A stretch of DNA of 64,000 nucleotides from Pseudomonas fluorescens (GTDB taxonomy: Bacteria; Pseudomonadota; Gammaproteobacteria; Pseudomonadales; Pseudomonadaceae): assembly GCF_001708445.1 (NCBI RefSeq), contig NZ_CP015637.1, positions 2,605,001 through 2,669,000 of the forward strand, in the 5' to 3' direction. A program made the position numbers and the translations under genes. The first letter of the stretch is position 1; each line of letters begins with the position of its first letter. Under the pieces are notes generated by a model. The model was not told the origin of the DNA. It searched no databases and was given only the letters and a program-made list of their open reading frames with translations. Positions 48,351-59,295 of the stretch are shown here, piece after piece.

Positions 48351-51300
48351 ACCTCTCGCGGCTGTTTATCCTTCGCCCGGTCGCCACCACGCTGAGCATG
48401 CTGGCCATTGTCCTGGCCGGCATCATCTCGTACCGCCTGCTACCCGTCTCGGCCTTGCCCCAGGTGGATTACCCGACCATCCGCGTGATGACCCTGTACC
48501 CTGGCGCCAGCCCGGACGTGATGACCAGCGCCGTCACCGCGCCCCTGGAGCGCCAGTTCGGGCAAATGCCCGGCCTGACCCAGATGGCGTCCACCAGCTC
48601 CGGCGGCGCCTCGGTGCTGACCCTGCGTTTCAACCTCGACATCAATATGGATGTCGCCGAGCAACAGGTGCAGGCCGCGATCAACGCCGCCACCAACCTG
48701 CTGCCCAAGGATTTGCCGGCACCGCCGGTGTACAACAAGGTCAACCCGGCGGACACCCCGGTGTTGACCTTGGCGATCACCTCCAAGACCATGCTGCTGC
48801 CCAAGCTCAATGACCTGGTCGATACGCGCATGGCGCAGAAGATCGCGCAGATCAGCGGCGTCGGCATGGTCAGCATCGCCGGCGGCCAGCGCCAGGCGGT
48901 GCGGATCAAGGTCAACCCCGAGGCCCTGGCCGCCAACGGCTTGAACCTGTCGGACGTGCGTACCCTGATCGCCGCGTCCAACGTCAACCAGCCCAAGGGC
49001 AACTTCGACGGCCCGACCCGGGTGTCGATGCTCGATGCCAACGACCAGTTGGTCTCGCCCCAGCAATACGCCGAACTGATCCTGGCCTACAACAATGGCG
49101 CACCGTTGCGCCTCAAGGATGTGGCGCAGATCGTCGATGGTGCGGAAAACGAACGCCTTGCTGCCTGGGCCAATGAAAACCAGGCCGTGTTGCTGAACAT
49201 CCAGCGCCAGCCGGGCGCCAACGTGATCGAGGTGGTGGACCGTATCAAGGCCCTGCTGCCGAGTATCACCGATAACCTGCCGGCCGGCCTGGACGTCACG
49301 GTCCTGACCGACCGCACCCAGACCATCCGCGCGTCGGTCACCGACGTGCAGCACGAACTGCTGATCGCCATTGCCCTGGTGGTGATGGTGACCTTCCTGT
49401 TCCTGCGCCGGGTCAGCGCCACGATCATTCCCTCCATTGCCGTGCCGCTATCGCTGGTCGGCACCTTTGGGGTGATGTACCTGGCCGGTTTCTCCATCAA
49501 CAACCTCACGCTGATGGCCCTGACCATCGCCACCGGCTTCGTGGTGGACGATGCCATCGTGATGCTGGAGAACATTTCCCGCTACATCGAGGAAGGCGAG
49601 ACCCCGCTGGTAGCCGCGCTCAAGGGCGCCAAGCAGATCGGGTTCACCCTGATTTCCCTGACCCTGTCGCTGATCGCCGTATTGATTCCGTTGCTGTTCA
49701 TGGCTGACGTGGTCGGGCGCCTGTTCCGCGAATTCGCGATTACCCTGGCGGTGGCGATCCTGATTTCCCTGGTGGTGTCCCTGACCCTGACGCCAATGAT
49801 GTGCGCGCGGCTGCTCAAGCGGGAACCCAAGGAAGAAGAACAAAGCCGTTTCTACAAGGCCAGCGGCGCCTGGATCGACTGGCTGATCGGCGCCTACGGG
49901 CGCAAATTGCAGTGGGTGCTCAGGCACCAGCCGCTGACCCTGCTGGTGGCCATCGCCACCCTGGGCCTTACGGTAGTGCTGTACCTGGTGGTGCCCAAGG
50001 GCTTTTTCCCGGTGCAGGACACCGGGGTGATCCAGGGCATTTCCGAAGCGCCGCAGTCGATATCCTTTGCGGCCATGAGCCAGCGCCAGCAGGAGCTGGC
50101 CAAGATCATCCTGGCCGACCCGGCGGTGCAAAGCCTGTCGTCCTACATTGGCGTGGATGGCGATAACGCCACCCTCAACAGCGGCCGCTTGCTGATCAAC
50201 CTCAAGCCCCACGGCCAGCGCGACCTGAGTGCCGCCCAGGTGATCACCCGCCTGCAACCGGAAATCGACAAGCTGGTGGGCATCCGCCTGTTCATGCAGC
50301 CGGTGCAGGACCTGACCATTGAAGACCGCGTCAGTCGAACCCAGTACCAGTTCAGCATGTCCTCGCCGGATGCGGAGTTGCTGGCCCTGTGGAGCGGCAA
50401 GCTGGTGCATGCCCTCCGCCAGTTGCCGGAGCTGACCGACGTCGCCAGCGACCTCCAGGACAAGGGCCTGCAGGTGTACCTGGTGATCGATCGTGATGCG
50501 GCCTCGCGCCTGGGTGTCAGCGTGTCGACCATTACCGATGCGCTGTACGACGCCTTCGGCCAGCGGCAGATTTCCACCATCTACACCCAGGCCAGCCAAT
50601 ACCGCGTGGTCTTGCAGGCCCAGTCGGGCGAAACCCTGGGGCCGGATGCGCTGAACCAGATCCATGTGAAGACCACCGACGGCGGCCAGGTCCGCCTGTC
50701 GAGCCTGGCCCGGGTGGAACAGCGCCAGGCCCAGTTGGCGATTGCGCATATCGGCCAGTTCCCGGCGGTGATGATGTCATTCAACCTGGCGCCCGGCGTG
50801 GCGCTGGGCAAAGGCGTCGAGCTGATCAACCAGGTGCAGAAGGACATCGGCATGCCGGTGGGCGTGCAGACCCAGTTCCAGGGCGCCGCCCAGGCGTTCG
50901 AGGCGTCGTTGTCGAGCACCTTGCTGCTGATCCTGGCGGCGGTGGTCACCATGTATATCGTGCTCGGCGTGCTCTACGAGAGCTACATCCACCCGATCAC
51001 CATCCTTTCGACCCTGCCGTCGGCAGCGGTGGGGGCCTTGCTCGCGTTGCTGCTCAGTGGCAATGACCTGGGCATGATCGCGATCATCGGCATCATCCTG
51101 CTGATCGGCATCGTGAAAAAGAACGCGATCATGATGATCGACTTCGCCCTGGACGCCGAACGCAACCAGGGGCTGGACCCGCAGACCGCGATCTACCGGG
51201 CGGCGCTGTTGCGCTTCCGGCCGATCCTGATGACCACCCTGGCGGCGCTGTTCGGTGCGGTGCCGTTGATGCTGGCCACCGGCTCCGGCGCAGAACTGCG

Positions 51301-51448
51301 CCAGCCCCTGGGCCTGGTGATGGTTGGCGGTTTGCTGGTGAGCCAGGTGTTGACCCTGTTCACCACCCCGGTGATCTACCTGTACTTCGACCGTCTCGGT
51401 CGTCGCTGGCGCAAAGAGCCGCAAAGCCTGGAGCCGGTTGAGTCATGA
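48347..51448 (+). CDS. mdtB: RND efflux inner-membrane transporter (MdtB/MuxB)
   Basis: A 1033-residue HAE1-type RND pump with two six-helix halves and two large periplasmic loops. Starts [25 protein letters not shown]4 contains [21 protein letters not shown], holding the paired Asp of the proton relay (split: [21 protein letters not shown]). TM10-12 contain [15 protein letters not shown]. It works with the next pump as a heteromultimer in the MdtBC system and is coupled by four-base overlaps to the genes on both sides. Confidence 0.95.
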   Translation: MNLSRLFILRPVATTLSMLAIVLAGIISYRLLPVSALPQVDYPTIRVMTLYPGASPDVMTSAVTAPLERQFGQMPGLTQMASTSSGGASVLTLRFNLDINMDVAEQQVQAAINAATNLLPKDLPAPPVYNKVNPADTPVLTLAITSKTMLLPKLNDLVDTRMAQKIAQISGVGMVSIAGGQRQAVRIKVNPEALAANGLNLSDVRTLIAASNVNQPKGNFDGPTRVSMLDANDQLVSPQQYAELILAYNNGAPLRLKDVAQIVDGAENERLAAWANENQAVLLNIQRQPGANVIEVVDRIKALLPSITDNLPAGLDVTVLTDRTQTIRASVTDVQHELLIAIALVVMVTFLFLRRVSATIIPSIAVPLSLVGTFGVMYLAGFSINNLTLMALTIATGFVVDDAIVMLENISRYIEEGETPLVAALKGAKQIGFTLISLTLSLIAVLIPLLFMADVVGRLFREFAITLAVAILISLVVSLTLTPMMCARLLKREPKEEEQSRFYKASGAWIDWLIGAYGRKLQWVLRHQPLTLLVAIATLGLTVVLYLVVPKGFFPVQDTGVIQGISEAPQSISFAAMSQRQQELAKIILADPAVQSLSSYIGVDGDNATLNSGRLLINLKPHGQRDLSAAQVITRLQPEIDKLVGIRLFMQPVQDLTIEDRVSRTQYQFSMSSPDAELLALWSGKLVHALRQLPELTDVASDLQDKGLQVYLVIDRDAASRLGVSVSTITDALYDAFGQRQISTIYTQASQYRVVLQAQSGETLGPDALNQIHVKTTDGGQVRLSSLARVEQRQAQLAIAHIGQFPAVMMSFNLAPGVALGKGVELINQVQKDIGMPVGVQTQFQGAAQAFEASLSSTLLLILAAVVTMYIVLGVLYESYIHPITILSTLPSAAVGALLALLLSGNDLGMIAIIGIILLIGIVKKNAIMMIDFALDAERNQGLDPQTAIYRAALLRFRPILMTTLAALFGAVPLMLATGSGAELRQPLGLVMVGGLLVSQVLTLFTTPVIYLYFDRLGRRWRKEPQSLEPVES

Positions 51449-54400
51449 ACCTGTCCGGACCTTTCATTCGCCGGCCGGTCGCCACCATGCTGCTGAGCCT
51501 GGCGATCCTGTTGCTGGGCGGTGTCAGCTTTAACCTGCTGCCGGTGTCGCCGCTGCCGCAGATCGATTTCCCGGTGATCGTGGTCTCGGCCAGCTTGCCC
51601 GGCGCGAGCCCCGAGGTGATGGCGTCGACCGTGGCCACGCCGTTGGAGCGCTCCTTTGGCGCGATTGCCGGCATTACCACCATGAGCAGTTCGTCGAGCC
51701 AGGGCTCCACCCGGGTGATCCTGGCGTTCGACTCCGACCGTGACATCAACGGCGCGGCGCGGGAAGTGCAGGCGGCCATCAACGCTTCGCGCAACCTGCT
51801 GCCCAGCGGCATGCGCAGCATGCCCACCTACAAGAAAATCAACCCGTCCCAGGCACCGATCATGGTGCTGTCGCTGACCTCGGACGTGTTGCAGAAAGGC
51901 CAGTTGTACGACCTGGCCTCGACCATCCTCTCGCAAAGCCTGTCCCAGGTGCCCGGCGTGGGCGAAGTGCAGATCGGCGGCAGCTCCCTGCCGGCGGTGC
52001 GTATCGAACTTGAACCCAAGGCTCTCGACCAGTACGGCGTGGCCCTGGACGATGTGCGCAACACCATTGCCAACGCGAACCAGCGGCGCCCCAAGGGCTC
52101 CCTGGAAGACAGCGAGCGCAATTGGCAGATCCAGGCCAATGACCAGTTGGAAAAGGCCAAGGACTATGAACCGCTGCTGATTCGCTACCAGAACGGCGCG
52201 GCCCTGCGCCTGAAGGATGTGGCCACGATCACTGATGGCGTGGAAGACCGCTACAACAGTGGTTTCTTCAACAACGATTCCGCGGTGCTGCTGGTGATCA
52301 ATCGCCAGTCCGGCGCCAACATCATCGAGACCGTGAGGCAGATCAAGGCCCAGCTGCCCGCATTGCAGGCGGTGCTGCCGTCCAGCGTCAAGCTGAGCCT
52401 GGCGATGGACCGCTCGCCGGTGATCACCGCGACCTTGCATGAAGCCGAGATGACCCTGCTGATTGCCGTGGGCCTGGTCATCCTGGTGGTGTACCTGTTC
52501 CTCGGTAACTTCCGCGCCTCGTTGATTCCGACCCTGGCGGTGCCGGTGTCGCTGGTGGGAACGTTCGCGGTGATGTACCTGTACGGGTTTTCGTTGAACA
52601 ACTTCTCGCTGATGGCGCTGATCCTGGCGACCGGCCTGGTGGTGGACGATGCCATCGTGGTACTGGAGAACATTTCCCGACATATCGACGAAGGGGTGCC
52701 ACCGATGAAGGCGGCGTACCTGGGCGCCCAGGAAGTCGGCTTTACCTTGTTGTCGATGAACGTGTCGCTGGTGGCGGTGTTCCTGTCCATCCTGTTCATG
52801 GGCGGCATCGTCACCAACCTGTTCCGCGAGTTTTCCATCACCTTGTCGGCGGCGATCATTGTGTCGCTGATTGTCTCGCTGACCCTGACGCCGATGCTCT
52901 GCGCCCGCTGGCTCAAGCCCCATGTCAAAGGCCAGATGACCGGTTTGCAGCGCTGGAGCCAGAAGATCAACGACCGCATGGTCGCCGGCTACGCCACCAG
53001 CCTCGACTGGGTGCTGCGCCACCGCCGACTGACCCTGCTCAGCCTGTTGCTGACCATCGGCATGAACGTGGCCTTGTATGTCGTGGTGCCGAAAACCTTT
53101 ATGCCGCAGCAGGACACCGGCCAGTTGATCGGCTTCGTGCGCGGCGATGACGGGCTGTCGTTCAGCGTGATGCAGCCGAAGATGGAGACCTTCCGCAAGG
53201 CGGTGCTCAAGGACCCGGCGGTACTCAGCGTGGCCGGGTTTATCGGCGGGAGCAACGGCACCAACAACGCGGTGATGCTGGTGCGGCTCAAGCCTATCAG
53301 CGAACGCAAGGTCTCGGCGCAAGCGGTGATCGAGCGCTTGCGCAAGGATGTGCCGCTGGTGCCGGGCGGGCGCCTGTTCCTGATGGCCGACCAGGACCTG
53401 CAATTCGGCGGCAGCCGTGACCAGACCACTGCACAGTATTCCTACATCCTGCAAAGCGGTGACTTGGCCGCGCTGCGCCTGTGGTACCCGAAAGTCGTGG
53501 CCGCCCTGCGTGAGCTGCCCGAGCTGACCGCCATCGATGCCCGCGAAGGCCGCGGCGCTGCCCAGGTCACGCTGATCGTTGACCGCGACCAGGCCAAGCG
53601 CCTGGGCATCGACATGAGCATGGTCACGGCAGTCTTGAACAATGCCTACAGCCAGCGGCAGATTTCCACCATCTACGACAGCCTCAACCAGTACCAGGTG
53701 GTGATGGAGGTCAACCCGAAATACGCCCAGGACCCGATTACCCTGAACCAGATGCAGGTGATCACGTCCAGTGGCGCGCGGGTGCCGTTGTCGACCATTG
53801 CCCACTATGAAAACAGCCTGGCAGACGATCGCGTCAGCCATGAAGGCCAGTTCGCCTCGGAAAACATTGCCTTCGACATGGCGCCCGGTGTGACGGTGGA
53901 GCAGGGGACGGCTGCCATCGAGCGAGCGATTGCCAAGCTCGGCTTGCCTGAGGATGTGATTGCCAAGATGGCCGGCACCGCCGACGCCTTCGCGGCGACG
54001 CAGAAGGGCCAGCCGTTCATGATTCTCGGCGCGCTGGTGGCGGTGTATCTGGTGCTGGGCATCCTCTATGAAAGCTATATCCACCCGCTGACGATCCTCT
54101 CGACCCTGCCGTCGGCCGGGGTCGGTGCGATGCTCGCCATCTACCTGACGGGCGGCGAGTTCAGCCTTATTTCCTTGCTGGGCCTGTTCCTGCTGATCGG
54201 CGTGGTGAAGAAGAACGCCATCTTGATGATCGACCTGGCCTTGCAGTTGGAGCGTAACGACGGCATGGACCCGCTGGAGTCGATTCGCAGTGCCTGCCTG
54301 CTGCGCTTGCGGCCGATCCTGATGACCACCCTGGCCGCCATTCTCGGCGCCTTGCCCTTGCTGCTGGGCGCTGGTGATGGCGCGGAAATGCGCCACCCAC

Positions 54401-54552
54401 TGGGCTTGACCATCATCGGCGGCCTGGCCTTCAGCCAGATCCTGACCCTCTACACCACCCCGGTGGTTTACCTTTATCTAGACCGCGCGCGCCACCGTTT
54501 CAACGCCTGGCGTGGCGTGCGTACCGATGCTGCCCTGGACACTGCGCTATGA
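51445..54552 (+). CDS. mdtC: RND efflux inner-membrane transporter (MdtC/MuxC)
   Basis: The second HAE1 RND pump, 1035 residues, related to but clearly diverged from the preceding one. The proton-relay helix has [17 protein letters not shown] and the C-terminal half [15 protein letters not shown]. In MdtBC/MuxBC the two pumps form a mixed trimer. It overlaps mdtB and the outer-membrane gene by four bases each, so the four-gene operon is fully coupled. Confidence 0.95.
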   Translation: MNLSGPFIRRPVATMLLSLAILLLGGVSFNLLPVSPLPQIDFPVIVVSASLPGASPEVMASTVATPLERSFGAIAGITTMSSSSSQGSTRVILAFDSDRDINGAAREVQAAINASRNLLPSGMRSMPTYKKINPSQAPIMVLSLTSDVLQKGQLYDLASTILSQSLSQVPGVGEVQIGGSSLPAVRIELEPKALDQYGVALDDVRNTIANANQRRPKGSLEDSERNWQIQANDQLEKAKDYEPLLIRYQNGAALRLKDVATITDGVEDRYNSGFFNNDSAVLLVINRQSGANIIETVRQIKAQLPALQAVLPSSVKLSLAMDRSPVITATLHEAEMTLLIAVGLVILVVYLFLGNFRASLIPTLAVPVSLVGTFAVMYLYGFSLNNFSLMALILATGLVVDDAIVVLENISRHIDEGVPPMKAAYLGAQEVGFTLLSMNVSLVAVFLSILFMGGIVTNLFREFSITLSAAIIVSLIVSLTLTPMLCARWLKPHVKGQMTGLQRWSQKINDRMVAGYATSLDWVLRHRRLTLLSLLLTIGMNVALYVVVPKTFMPQQDTGQLIGFVRGDDGLSFSVMQPKMETFRKAVLKDPAVLSVAGFIGGSNGTNNAVMLVRLKPISERKVSAQAVIERLRKDVPLVPGGRLFLMADQDLQFGGSRDQTTAQYSYILQSGDLAALRLWYPKVVAALRELPELTAIDAREGRGAAQVTLIVDRDQAKRLGIDMSMVTAVLNNAYSQRQISTIYDSLNQYQVVMEVNPKYAQDPITLNQMQVITSSGARVPLSTIAHYENSLADDRVSHEGQFASENIAFDMAPGVTVEQGTAAIERAIAKLGLPEDVIAKMAGTADAFAATQKGQPFMILGALVAVYLVLGILYESYIHPLTILSTLPSAGVGAMLAIYLTGGEFSLISLLGLFLLIGVVKKNAILMIDLALQLERNDGMDPLESIRSACLLRLRPILMTTLAAILGALPLLLGAGDGAEMRHPLGLTIIGGLAFSQILTLYTTPVVYLYLDRARHRFNAWRGVRTDAALDTAL

Positions 54553-56114
54553 CCGATTCAACCCATACCCATGCACGGCGGGTTTCCGACACGGCACCCA
54601 CCCCTGTAGGAGCGAGCTTGCTCGCGAAAAAACGGCAGTCCCCGCGTTCATTCAGGCTCGGCGCGTTATCGTTAACGACCTTCGCGAGCAAGCTCGCTCC
54701 TACAGTGGGGTTGGCGTTGTTGCTCAGCGCCTGCGCCGTCGGCCCTGACTACCATCGCCCGGAAGTCATCGAGCCGGCGCAGTTCAAGGAGGCCCAGGGC
54801 TGGCGCCAGGCCACGCCGAGCGATTCCCTGGCCCGTGGCGCCTGGTGGGAGCTGTACGGTGATCGTCAACTCAATGACCTGGTGCAGCGCCTGAACAGCT
54901 CCAACCAGACCGTGGCCCAGGCCGAAGCACGTTTTCGCCAGGCCCAGGCCCTGGTGCGCAGTTCCCGTGGCGCGTTTTACCCCACCGTTGACCTGAGCGT
55001 CGGAAAAACCCGCGCGAGCCAGGGCTCCGGTAGCAGCAGCGCGAGCCTCAGCAGTTCCAGCAGCGGCATCCGCAACACCCTCAACGCCCAGCTGGGCGTG
55101 AGCTGGGAAGCCGACATCTGGGGCAAGTTGCGCCGCGGCCTGGAGGCCAACGAAGCCAGCGCCGAAGCCAGCTCGGCCGACCTGGCCGCGATGCGCTTGA
55201 GCCAGCAGTCGGAACTGGTGCAAAGCTACCTGCAATTGCGGGTCATGGACGAGCAGACCCGTCTGCTGCAAGCCACCCTGGACACGTACCAACGCTCCCT
55301 GCAAATGACCGAGAACCAATACCGCGCCGGTGTCTCCGGCAAGGAAGCGGTGGCCCAGGCGCAAACCCAGCTCAAGACGACCCAGGCCAGCCTGATCGAC
55401 CTGATCTGGCAGCGCGCGCAACTGGAAAACGCCATCGCCGTGTTGATCGGTGAGGCACCCGCCAACTTCAACCTGGCGGTGAGCAAGGACATCCCGGCAT
55501 TGCCGCAGATCCCGGTCAGCCTGCCTTCGCAATTGCTCGAACGTCGCCCGGACATCGCTTCGGCCGAGCGCTCAGTGATCGCCGCCAACGCCAATATCGG
55601 CGTGGCCAAGGCTGCCTATTACCCGGACCTGAGCCTCAGCCTGGCCGGGGGCTACTCCAGCAGCACCTATGCCGATTGGATCAGCCTGCCGAACCGCTTC
55701 TGGTCGGTCGGGCCGAAACTCGCCATGACCCTGTTCGACGGCGGCCAGCGCTCGGCGGAAGTGGACCGCACAGTGGCTTCCTACGACGAAACCGTGGCCA
55801 AGTACCGCCAGACCGTACTGGACGGGTTCCGCGAAGTGGAAAACTACATGGTCCAGCTCAAGGTGCTGGAAGACGAGGCCGTGGTCAGCAACGAAGCCCT
55901 GGAAGCCGCGCGGGAATCGTTGCGCTTGACCCAGAACCAATACAAGGCGGGGCTGATTGCCTATCTGGATGTGGTCACTGTGCAGGCCACCGCTTTGAGT
56001 AACGAGCGCACTGTGTTGACCTTGCTGCAGTCGCGATTGGTGGCGAGCGTGCAACTGATCGCCGCACTGGGCGGTGGCTGGGATGGGCAGACGCCGATTG
56101 CCGAGAAGGAGTGA
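54549..56114 (+). CDS. opmB: Outer-membrane efflux lipoprotein (OpmB/NodT family) with a REPIN in its 5' end
   Basis: TolC-like outer-membrane channel of the efflux operon. After the lipobox LLLSAC (Cys62) come the family start AVGPDYHRPEV and two outer-membrane efflux repeats, with SWEADIWGKLRRGLEANEAS and RRPDIASAE-type blocks. The frame from the coupled ATG at 54549 gives 521 residues, but residues 19-53 are translated REPIN sequence. Inside the REPIN, AGGAG (54608-54612) stands five bases before an in-frame TTG (54618). Starting there gives 498 residues with a basic n-region (LAKKRQSPRSFR) and hydrophobic stretch before the lipobox, a better lipoprotein signal peptide. Either or both starts may be used. 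Confidence 0.92.
   Translation: MTDSTHTHARRVSDTAPTPVGASLLAKKRQSPRSFRLGALSLTTFASKLAPTVGLALLLSACAVGPDYHRPEVIEPAQFKEAQGWRQATPSDSLARGAWWELYGDRQLNDLVQRLNSSNQTVAQAEARFRQAQALVRSSRGAFYPTVDLSVGKTRASQGSGSSSASLSSSSSGIRNTLNAQLGVSWEADIWGKLRRGLEANEASAEASSADLAAMRLSQQSELVQSYLQLRVMDEQTRLLQATLDTYQRSLQMTENQYRAGVSGKEAVAQAQTQLKTTQASLIDLIWQRAQLENAIAVLIGEAPANFNLAVSKDIPALPQIPVSLPSQLLERRPDIASAERSVIAANANIGVAKAAYYPDLSLSLAGGYSSSTYADWISLPNRFWSVGPKLAMTLFDGGQRSAEVDRTVASYDETVAKYRQTVLDGFREVENYMVQLKVLEDEAVVSNEALEAARESLRLTQNQYKAGLIAYLDVVTVQATALSNERTVLTLLQSRLVASVQLIAALGGGWDGQTPIAEKE
54604..54705. repeat. REPIN-like element, class B, inside the opmB coding sequence
   Basis: Perfect 25-base inverted arms (54604-54628 and 54681-54705, beginning CTGTAGGAGCGAGCTTGC) enclose 52 bases. 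The total of 102 bases is exactly 34 codons, so the frame is preserved. It is the same class as the element between mtlE and mtlF. Confidence 0.93.
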
Positions 56115-56339
56115 GTGCGCAAGGCAGGACAGTGAGCCGCATTTTGGCAGCGATAATGTGGAGGCTAAGCAGTAGGCATGACGGCAAGAATCGATCGGCG
56201 TTGAGCCGGTAGATTGGCGTCAAAATGCCACTGATGGCTCTCTGATAATTAATCGAGTGCCCAAGAATTATTCTCGCTACAATCGCCCGCTTTGCCACCT
56301 GGCACGGGCCTCTCCGGCCCGTTGCGCACGAGAAATTGC

Positions 56340-58436
56340 ATGCTTGTCGGTAGTTATTCCCCCTCCCTGGTTGTGATCTCCCTGTTCGTTGCGATCCTCG
56401 CGTCCTATACCGCGCTGGACCTCAGTGGCCGCATCGCCACGGCCAGCGGGCGCGCGGTTTATCTATGGATAGCAGGCGGGGCGCTGGCCATGGGCGTGGG
56501 GGTGTGGTCCATGCACTTTATCGGCATGTTGGCGCTGCGCCTGCCGTTTGCCCTGGGGTTTGACCTGGGCATTACCGCGCTGTCGTTGTTGATCGCGGTG
56601 TTGTCCAGCGGTTTTGCCTTATGGCTGGTGAGCCAGCAGCACCTGCCCGCCTGGCAGCTGGTGTTTGGCGCGCTGGTCATGGGGATGGGCATCGCCAGCA
56701 TGCATTACACCGGCATGGCCGCGATGCGCATGACGCCGGGCATCGACTACGACCCCGGCTTGTTTGGCGTGTCGTTGCTGATAGCGGTGGCGGCGTCCGG
56801 CGCGGCACTTTGGATCGCCTTTAACCTTCGGCGCAATACTCCCTACGTACGCCTGGTACGTGGCGGGGCGGCGGTGGTAATGGGGTTTGCCATTGTTGGC
56901 ATGCATTACACCGGTATGGCCGCGGCACGCTTTGCCGATGACAGTTTCTGCGGCGCCGCCTTGACCGGCTTAAGTGGCAAGGGCCTGGATAACCTGGTGC
57001 TGGTGACGACCTTGGCCGTGCTTGCCATTGCATTGCTGACCTCGCTGCTTGATGCGCGCCTGGAAGCCCGCACCGCCTTACTCGCCGACTCCCTGACCCT
57101 GGCGAACCAGGAACTGACCCACCTGGCCCTGCACGACATGCTCACCGGCCTACCCAATCGCACCTTGCTCGCAGACCGTATTCAGCAGGCGATGCAGGCG
57201 GTGAAGGAGCAGGGCGGTTGCTTCGCCCTGATGTTTATCGACCTGGATGGCTTCAAACCGGTCAACGATGCCTTCGGCCACCACCTGGGGGATCAGTTGC
57301 TGCGCGAGGTCGGCCAGCGCCTGCGTGAAGACCTGCGCAGCCAGGACACCCTGGCGCGTATCGGCGGGGATGAGTTCGTACTGCTGGTGCAACTGACGCA
57401 GCCGGATGATGCCCTCGGCCTGGCTGAACGCCAGGTGTCGTTGATCAATCGCGCGTTCCAGGTGGCCGAGCATGCGTTGAAAATCTCCGCCAGCGTCGGC
57501 ATTGCCCTGTACCCCGGCAACGGCGGTAACCCCCAGGAGCTGCTGATGAACGCCGATGCCGCGATGTACCACGCCAAGGGCATGGGCAAGAATGGCTACA
57601 GCTTCTTCGATGTGTCGATGAACACTAACGCGCGCAAGCAGCTGCAGTTGTTGCAGGACCTGCGCAATGCCCTCGAACACCAGCAGTTCCGGTTGTATTA
57701 CCAGCCCAAATTCGACGCCGTCAGTGGTCTCCCGGTAGGGGCCGAAGCGTTGCTGCGCTGGGAGCATCCGCAGCACGGTTTGCTGTTGCCCGACACGTTT
57801 ATCGAATTGGCGGAAAAGACCGGGCTGATCATCCCGATGGGGGAATGGGTGCTCAATGAAGCCTGCCGCCAGATGCGCGAGTGGTACGGCCAGGGCTACG
57901 AGGGGTGGCGCATTGCCGTTAACCTCTCGGCGTTGCAGTTCTGCCATGGGGGGCTGGTCCAGAGTGTGGCGGCGGCCCTGGAGCGTCACCAGTTGCCGGC
58001 CAACAGCCTGACCCTGGAGATCACCGAGACCACCGCCATGCGCGATGCCGATGCGAGCATGACGGTGTTGCAGCAGCTTTCCGACATGGGGGTCGATCTG
58101 TCCATCGATGACTTTGGCACCGGCTATTCCAGCCTGATGTACCTCAAGCGTCTGCCGGCCAACGAACTGAAGATCGACCGTGGGTTTGTACGCGACCTGG
58201 AGCACGACAGCGACGATGCCGCCATCGTCTCGGCCATTGTCGCCCTGGGCCAGGCCCTGGGCCTGCGGATCGTCGCCGAAGGCGTGGAAACCGATGCGCA
58301 GCAGCGTTTCCTGACCCGCCTGGGCTGTGATTCCCTGCAAGGTTATCTGCTCGGACACCCGCTGCCGGCTGACGGCTTCATGGTCGGCATCCAGCGCGTC
58401 GAAGACGCGTTGGCGCCTGACAAAAGCCGTAGGTGA
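56340..58436 (+). CDS. MHYT-GGDEF-EAL membrane c-di-GMP enzyme
   Basis: A 698-residue inner-membrane signalling protein. Seven hydrophobic segments carry three MHYT-type motifs, SMHFIGMLA (near residue 60), SMHYTGMAA (near 120) and GMHYTGMAA (near 185), a sensor thought to bind copper and sense oxygen, CO or NO. The diguanylate cyclase site RIGGDEFVLL is intact (near 342), preceded at the right distance by the inhibitory I-site RSQD. The phosphodiesterase motif EALLRW is intact (near 467), with DDFGTGYSSL and a Glu-rich C-terminal block. It could both make and degrade c-di-GMP; which activity dominates cannot be told from sequence. Confidence 0.93.
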   Translation: MLVGSYSPSLVVISLFVAILASYTALDLSGRIATASGRAVYLWIAGGALAMGVGVWSMHFIGMLALRLPFALGFDLGITALSLLIAVLSSGFALWLVSQQHLPAWQLVFGALVMGMGIASMHYTGMAAMRMTPGIDYDPGLFGVSLLIAVAASGAALWIAFNLRRNTPYVRLVRGGAAVVMGFAIVGMHYTGMAAARFADDSFCGAALTGLSGKGLDNLVLVTTLAVLAIALLTSLLDARLEARTALLADSLTLANQELTHLALHDMLTGLPNRTLLADRIQQAMQAVKEQGGCFALMFIDLDGFKPVNDAFGHHLGDQLLREVGQRLREDLRSQDTLARIGGDEFVLLVQLTQPDDALGLAERQVSLINRAFQVAEHALKISASVGIALYPGNGGNPQELLMNADAAMYHAKGMGKNGYSFFDVSMNTNARKQLQLLQDLRNALEHQQFRLYYQPKFDAVSGLPVGAEALLRWEHPQHGLLLPDTFIELAEKTGLIIPMGEWVLNEACRQMREWYGQGYEGWRIAVNLSALQFCHGGLVQSVAAALERHQLPANSLTLEITETTAMRDADASMTVLQQLSDMGVDLSIDDFGTGYSSLMYLKRLPANELKIDRGFVRDLEHDSDDAAIVSAIVALGQALGLRIVAEGVETDAQQRFLTRLGCDSLQGYLLGHPLPADGFMVGIQRVEDALAPDKSRR

Positions 58437-58490
58437 CAGTTAGTATTGGATTCATGCATAAACATCAGGTTGAAACAGGGGACCGCACGC

Positions 58491-59237
58491 ATGGACAAAG
58501 TCGTCATCATCACCGGGGGCAGCCGTGGGATTGGCGCCGAGACGGCATTGCTGGCCGCTCGCGAGGGCTATCGCATCTGCATCAATTACCAATCCGACGA
58601 GGACGCCGCGCACCGCGTGCTTGAACAGGTTCGGGCCCTGGGCGCCCAGGCGATTGCCGTGCGGGCGGATGTCAGCATCGAAGATGAAGTGATCGCACTG
58701 TTTCATCGCGTCGACGCCGAACTGGGCCGGGTCACGGCGTTGGTCAACAATGCTGGCACCGTGGGGCATAAATCGCGGGTGGACGAAATGTCCGAGTTTC
58801 GCATCCTGAAAGTCATGAAGACCAATGTGCTTGGCCCGATCCTGTGTGCCAAGCATGCCGTGCTGCGCATGTCGCCCAAGCATGGCGGGCAGGGCGGCAG
58901 TATCGTCAACGTGTCATCGGTGGCCGCGCGGCGCGGCTCACCGGGAGAGTATGTCGATTACGCAGCCTCCAAGGGCGCGCTCGATACCTTCACCATTGGC
59001 TTGTCGAAGGAAGTCGCGGGCGAAGGCATTCGTGTCAACGCGGTGCGCCCCGGCTATATCTTTACCGACTTCCATGCCTTGAGCGGCGACCCGAATCGGG
59101 TCAGCAAGCTGGAGTCTGGCATCCCCATGGCCCGGGGCGGGCGCCCGGATGAAGTGGCGGAAGCGATTATCTGGTTGTTGTCGGATAAGGCTTCTTATGC
59201 CACGGGCACATTTGTCGACCTGGGCGGTGGCCGTTAA
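58491..59237 (+). CDS. Short-chain dehydrogenase/reductase (SDR)
   Basis: A 248-residue classical SDR oxidoreductase. The cofactor loop is TGGSRGIG (residues 8-15), followed by NNAG in VNNAGTVG. The catalytic Ser is in IVNVSSVAAR, and Tyr/Lys in EYVDYAASKGAL. The C-terminal GTFVDLGGGR is typical. Lack of a clear acidic residue after the second strand and INYQSD suggest NADP preference; the substrate is unknown. The ATG at 58491 follows AGGGG. It converges with the MocR-type gene. Confidence 0.92.
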   Translation: MDKVVIITGGSRGIGAETALLAAREGYRICINYQSDEDAAHRVLEQVRALGAQAIAVRADVSIEDEVIALFHRVDAELGRVTALVNNAGTVGHKSRVDEMSEFRILKVMKTNVLGPILCAKHAVLRMSPKHGGQGGSIVNVSSVAARRGSPGEYVDYAASKGALDTFTIGLSKEVAGEGIRVNAVRPGYIFTDFHALSGDPNRVSKLESGIPMARGGRPDEVAEAIIWLLSDKASYATGTFVDLGGGR

Positions 59238-59295
59238 GCGTCAGCGCAATCAGCTCGGAAGTCGGCGCAGGTTCATTACTCCGCCGGGTTCCAGC

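Noticed and set aside
51376..54396. 1006-codon minus-strand frame opposite mdtC
   Set aside because: Mirror of the RND pump codon bias. The His/Gln/Arg-rich translation is typical of antisense frames.
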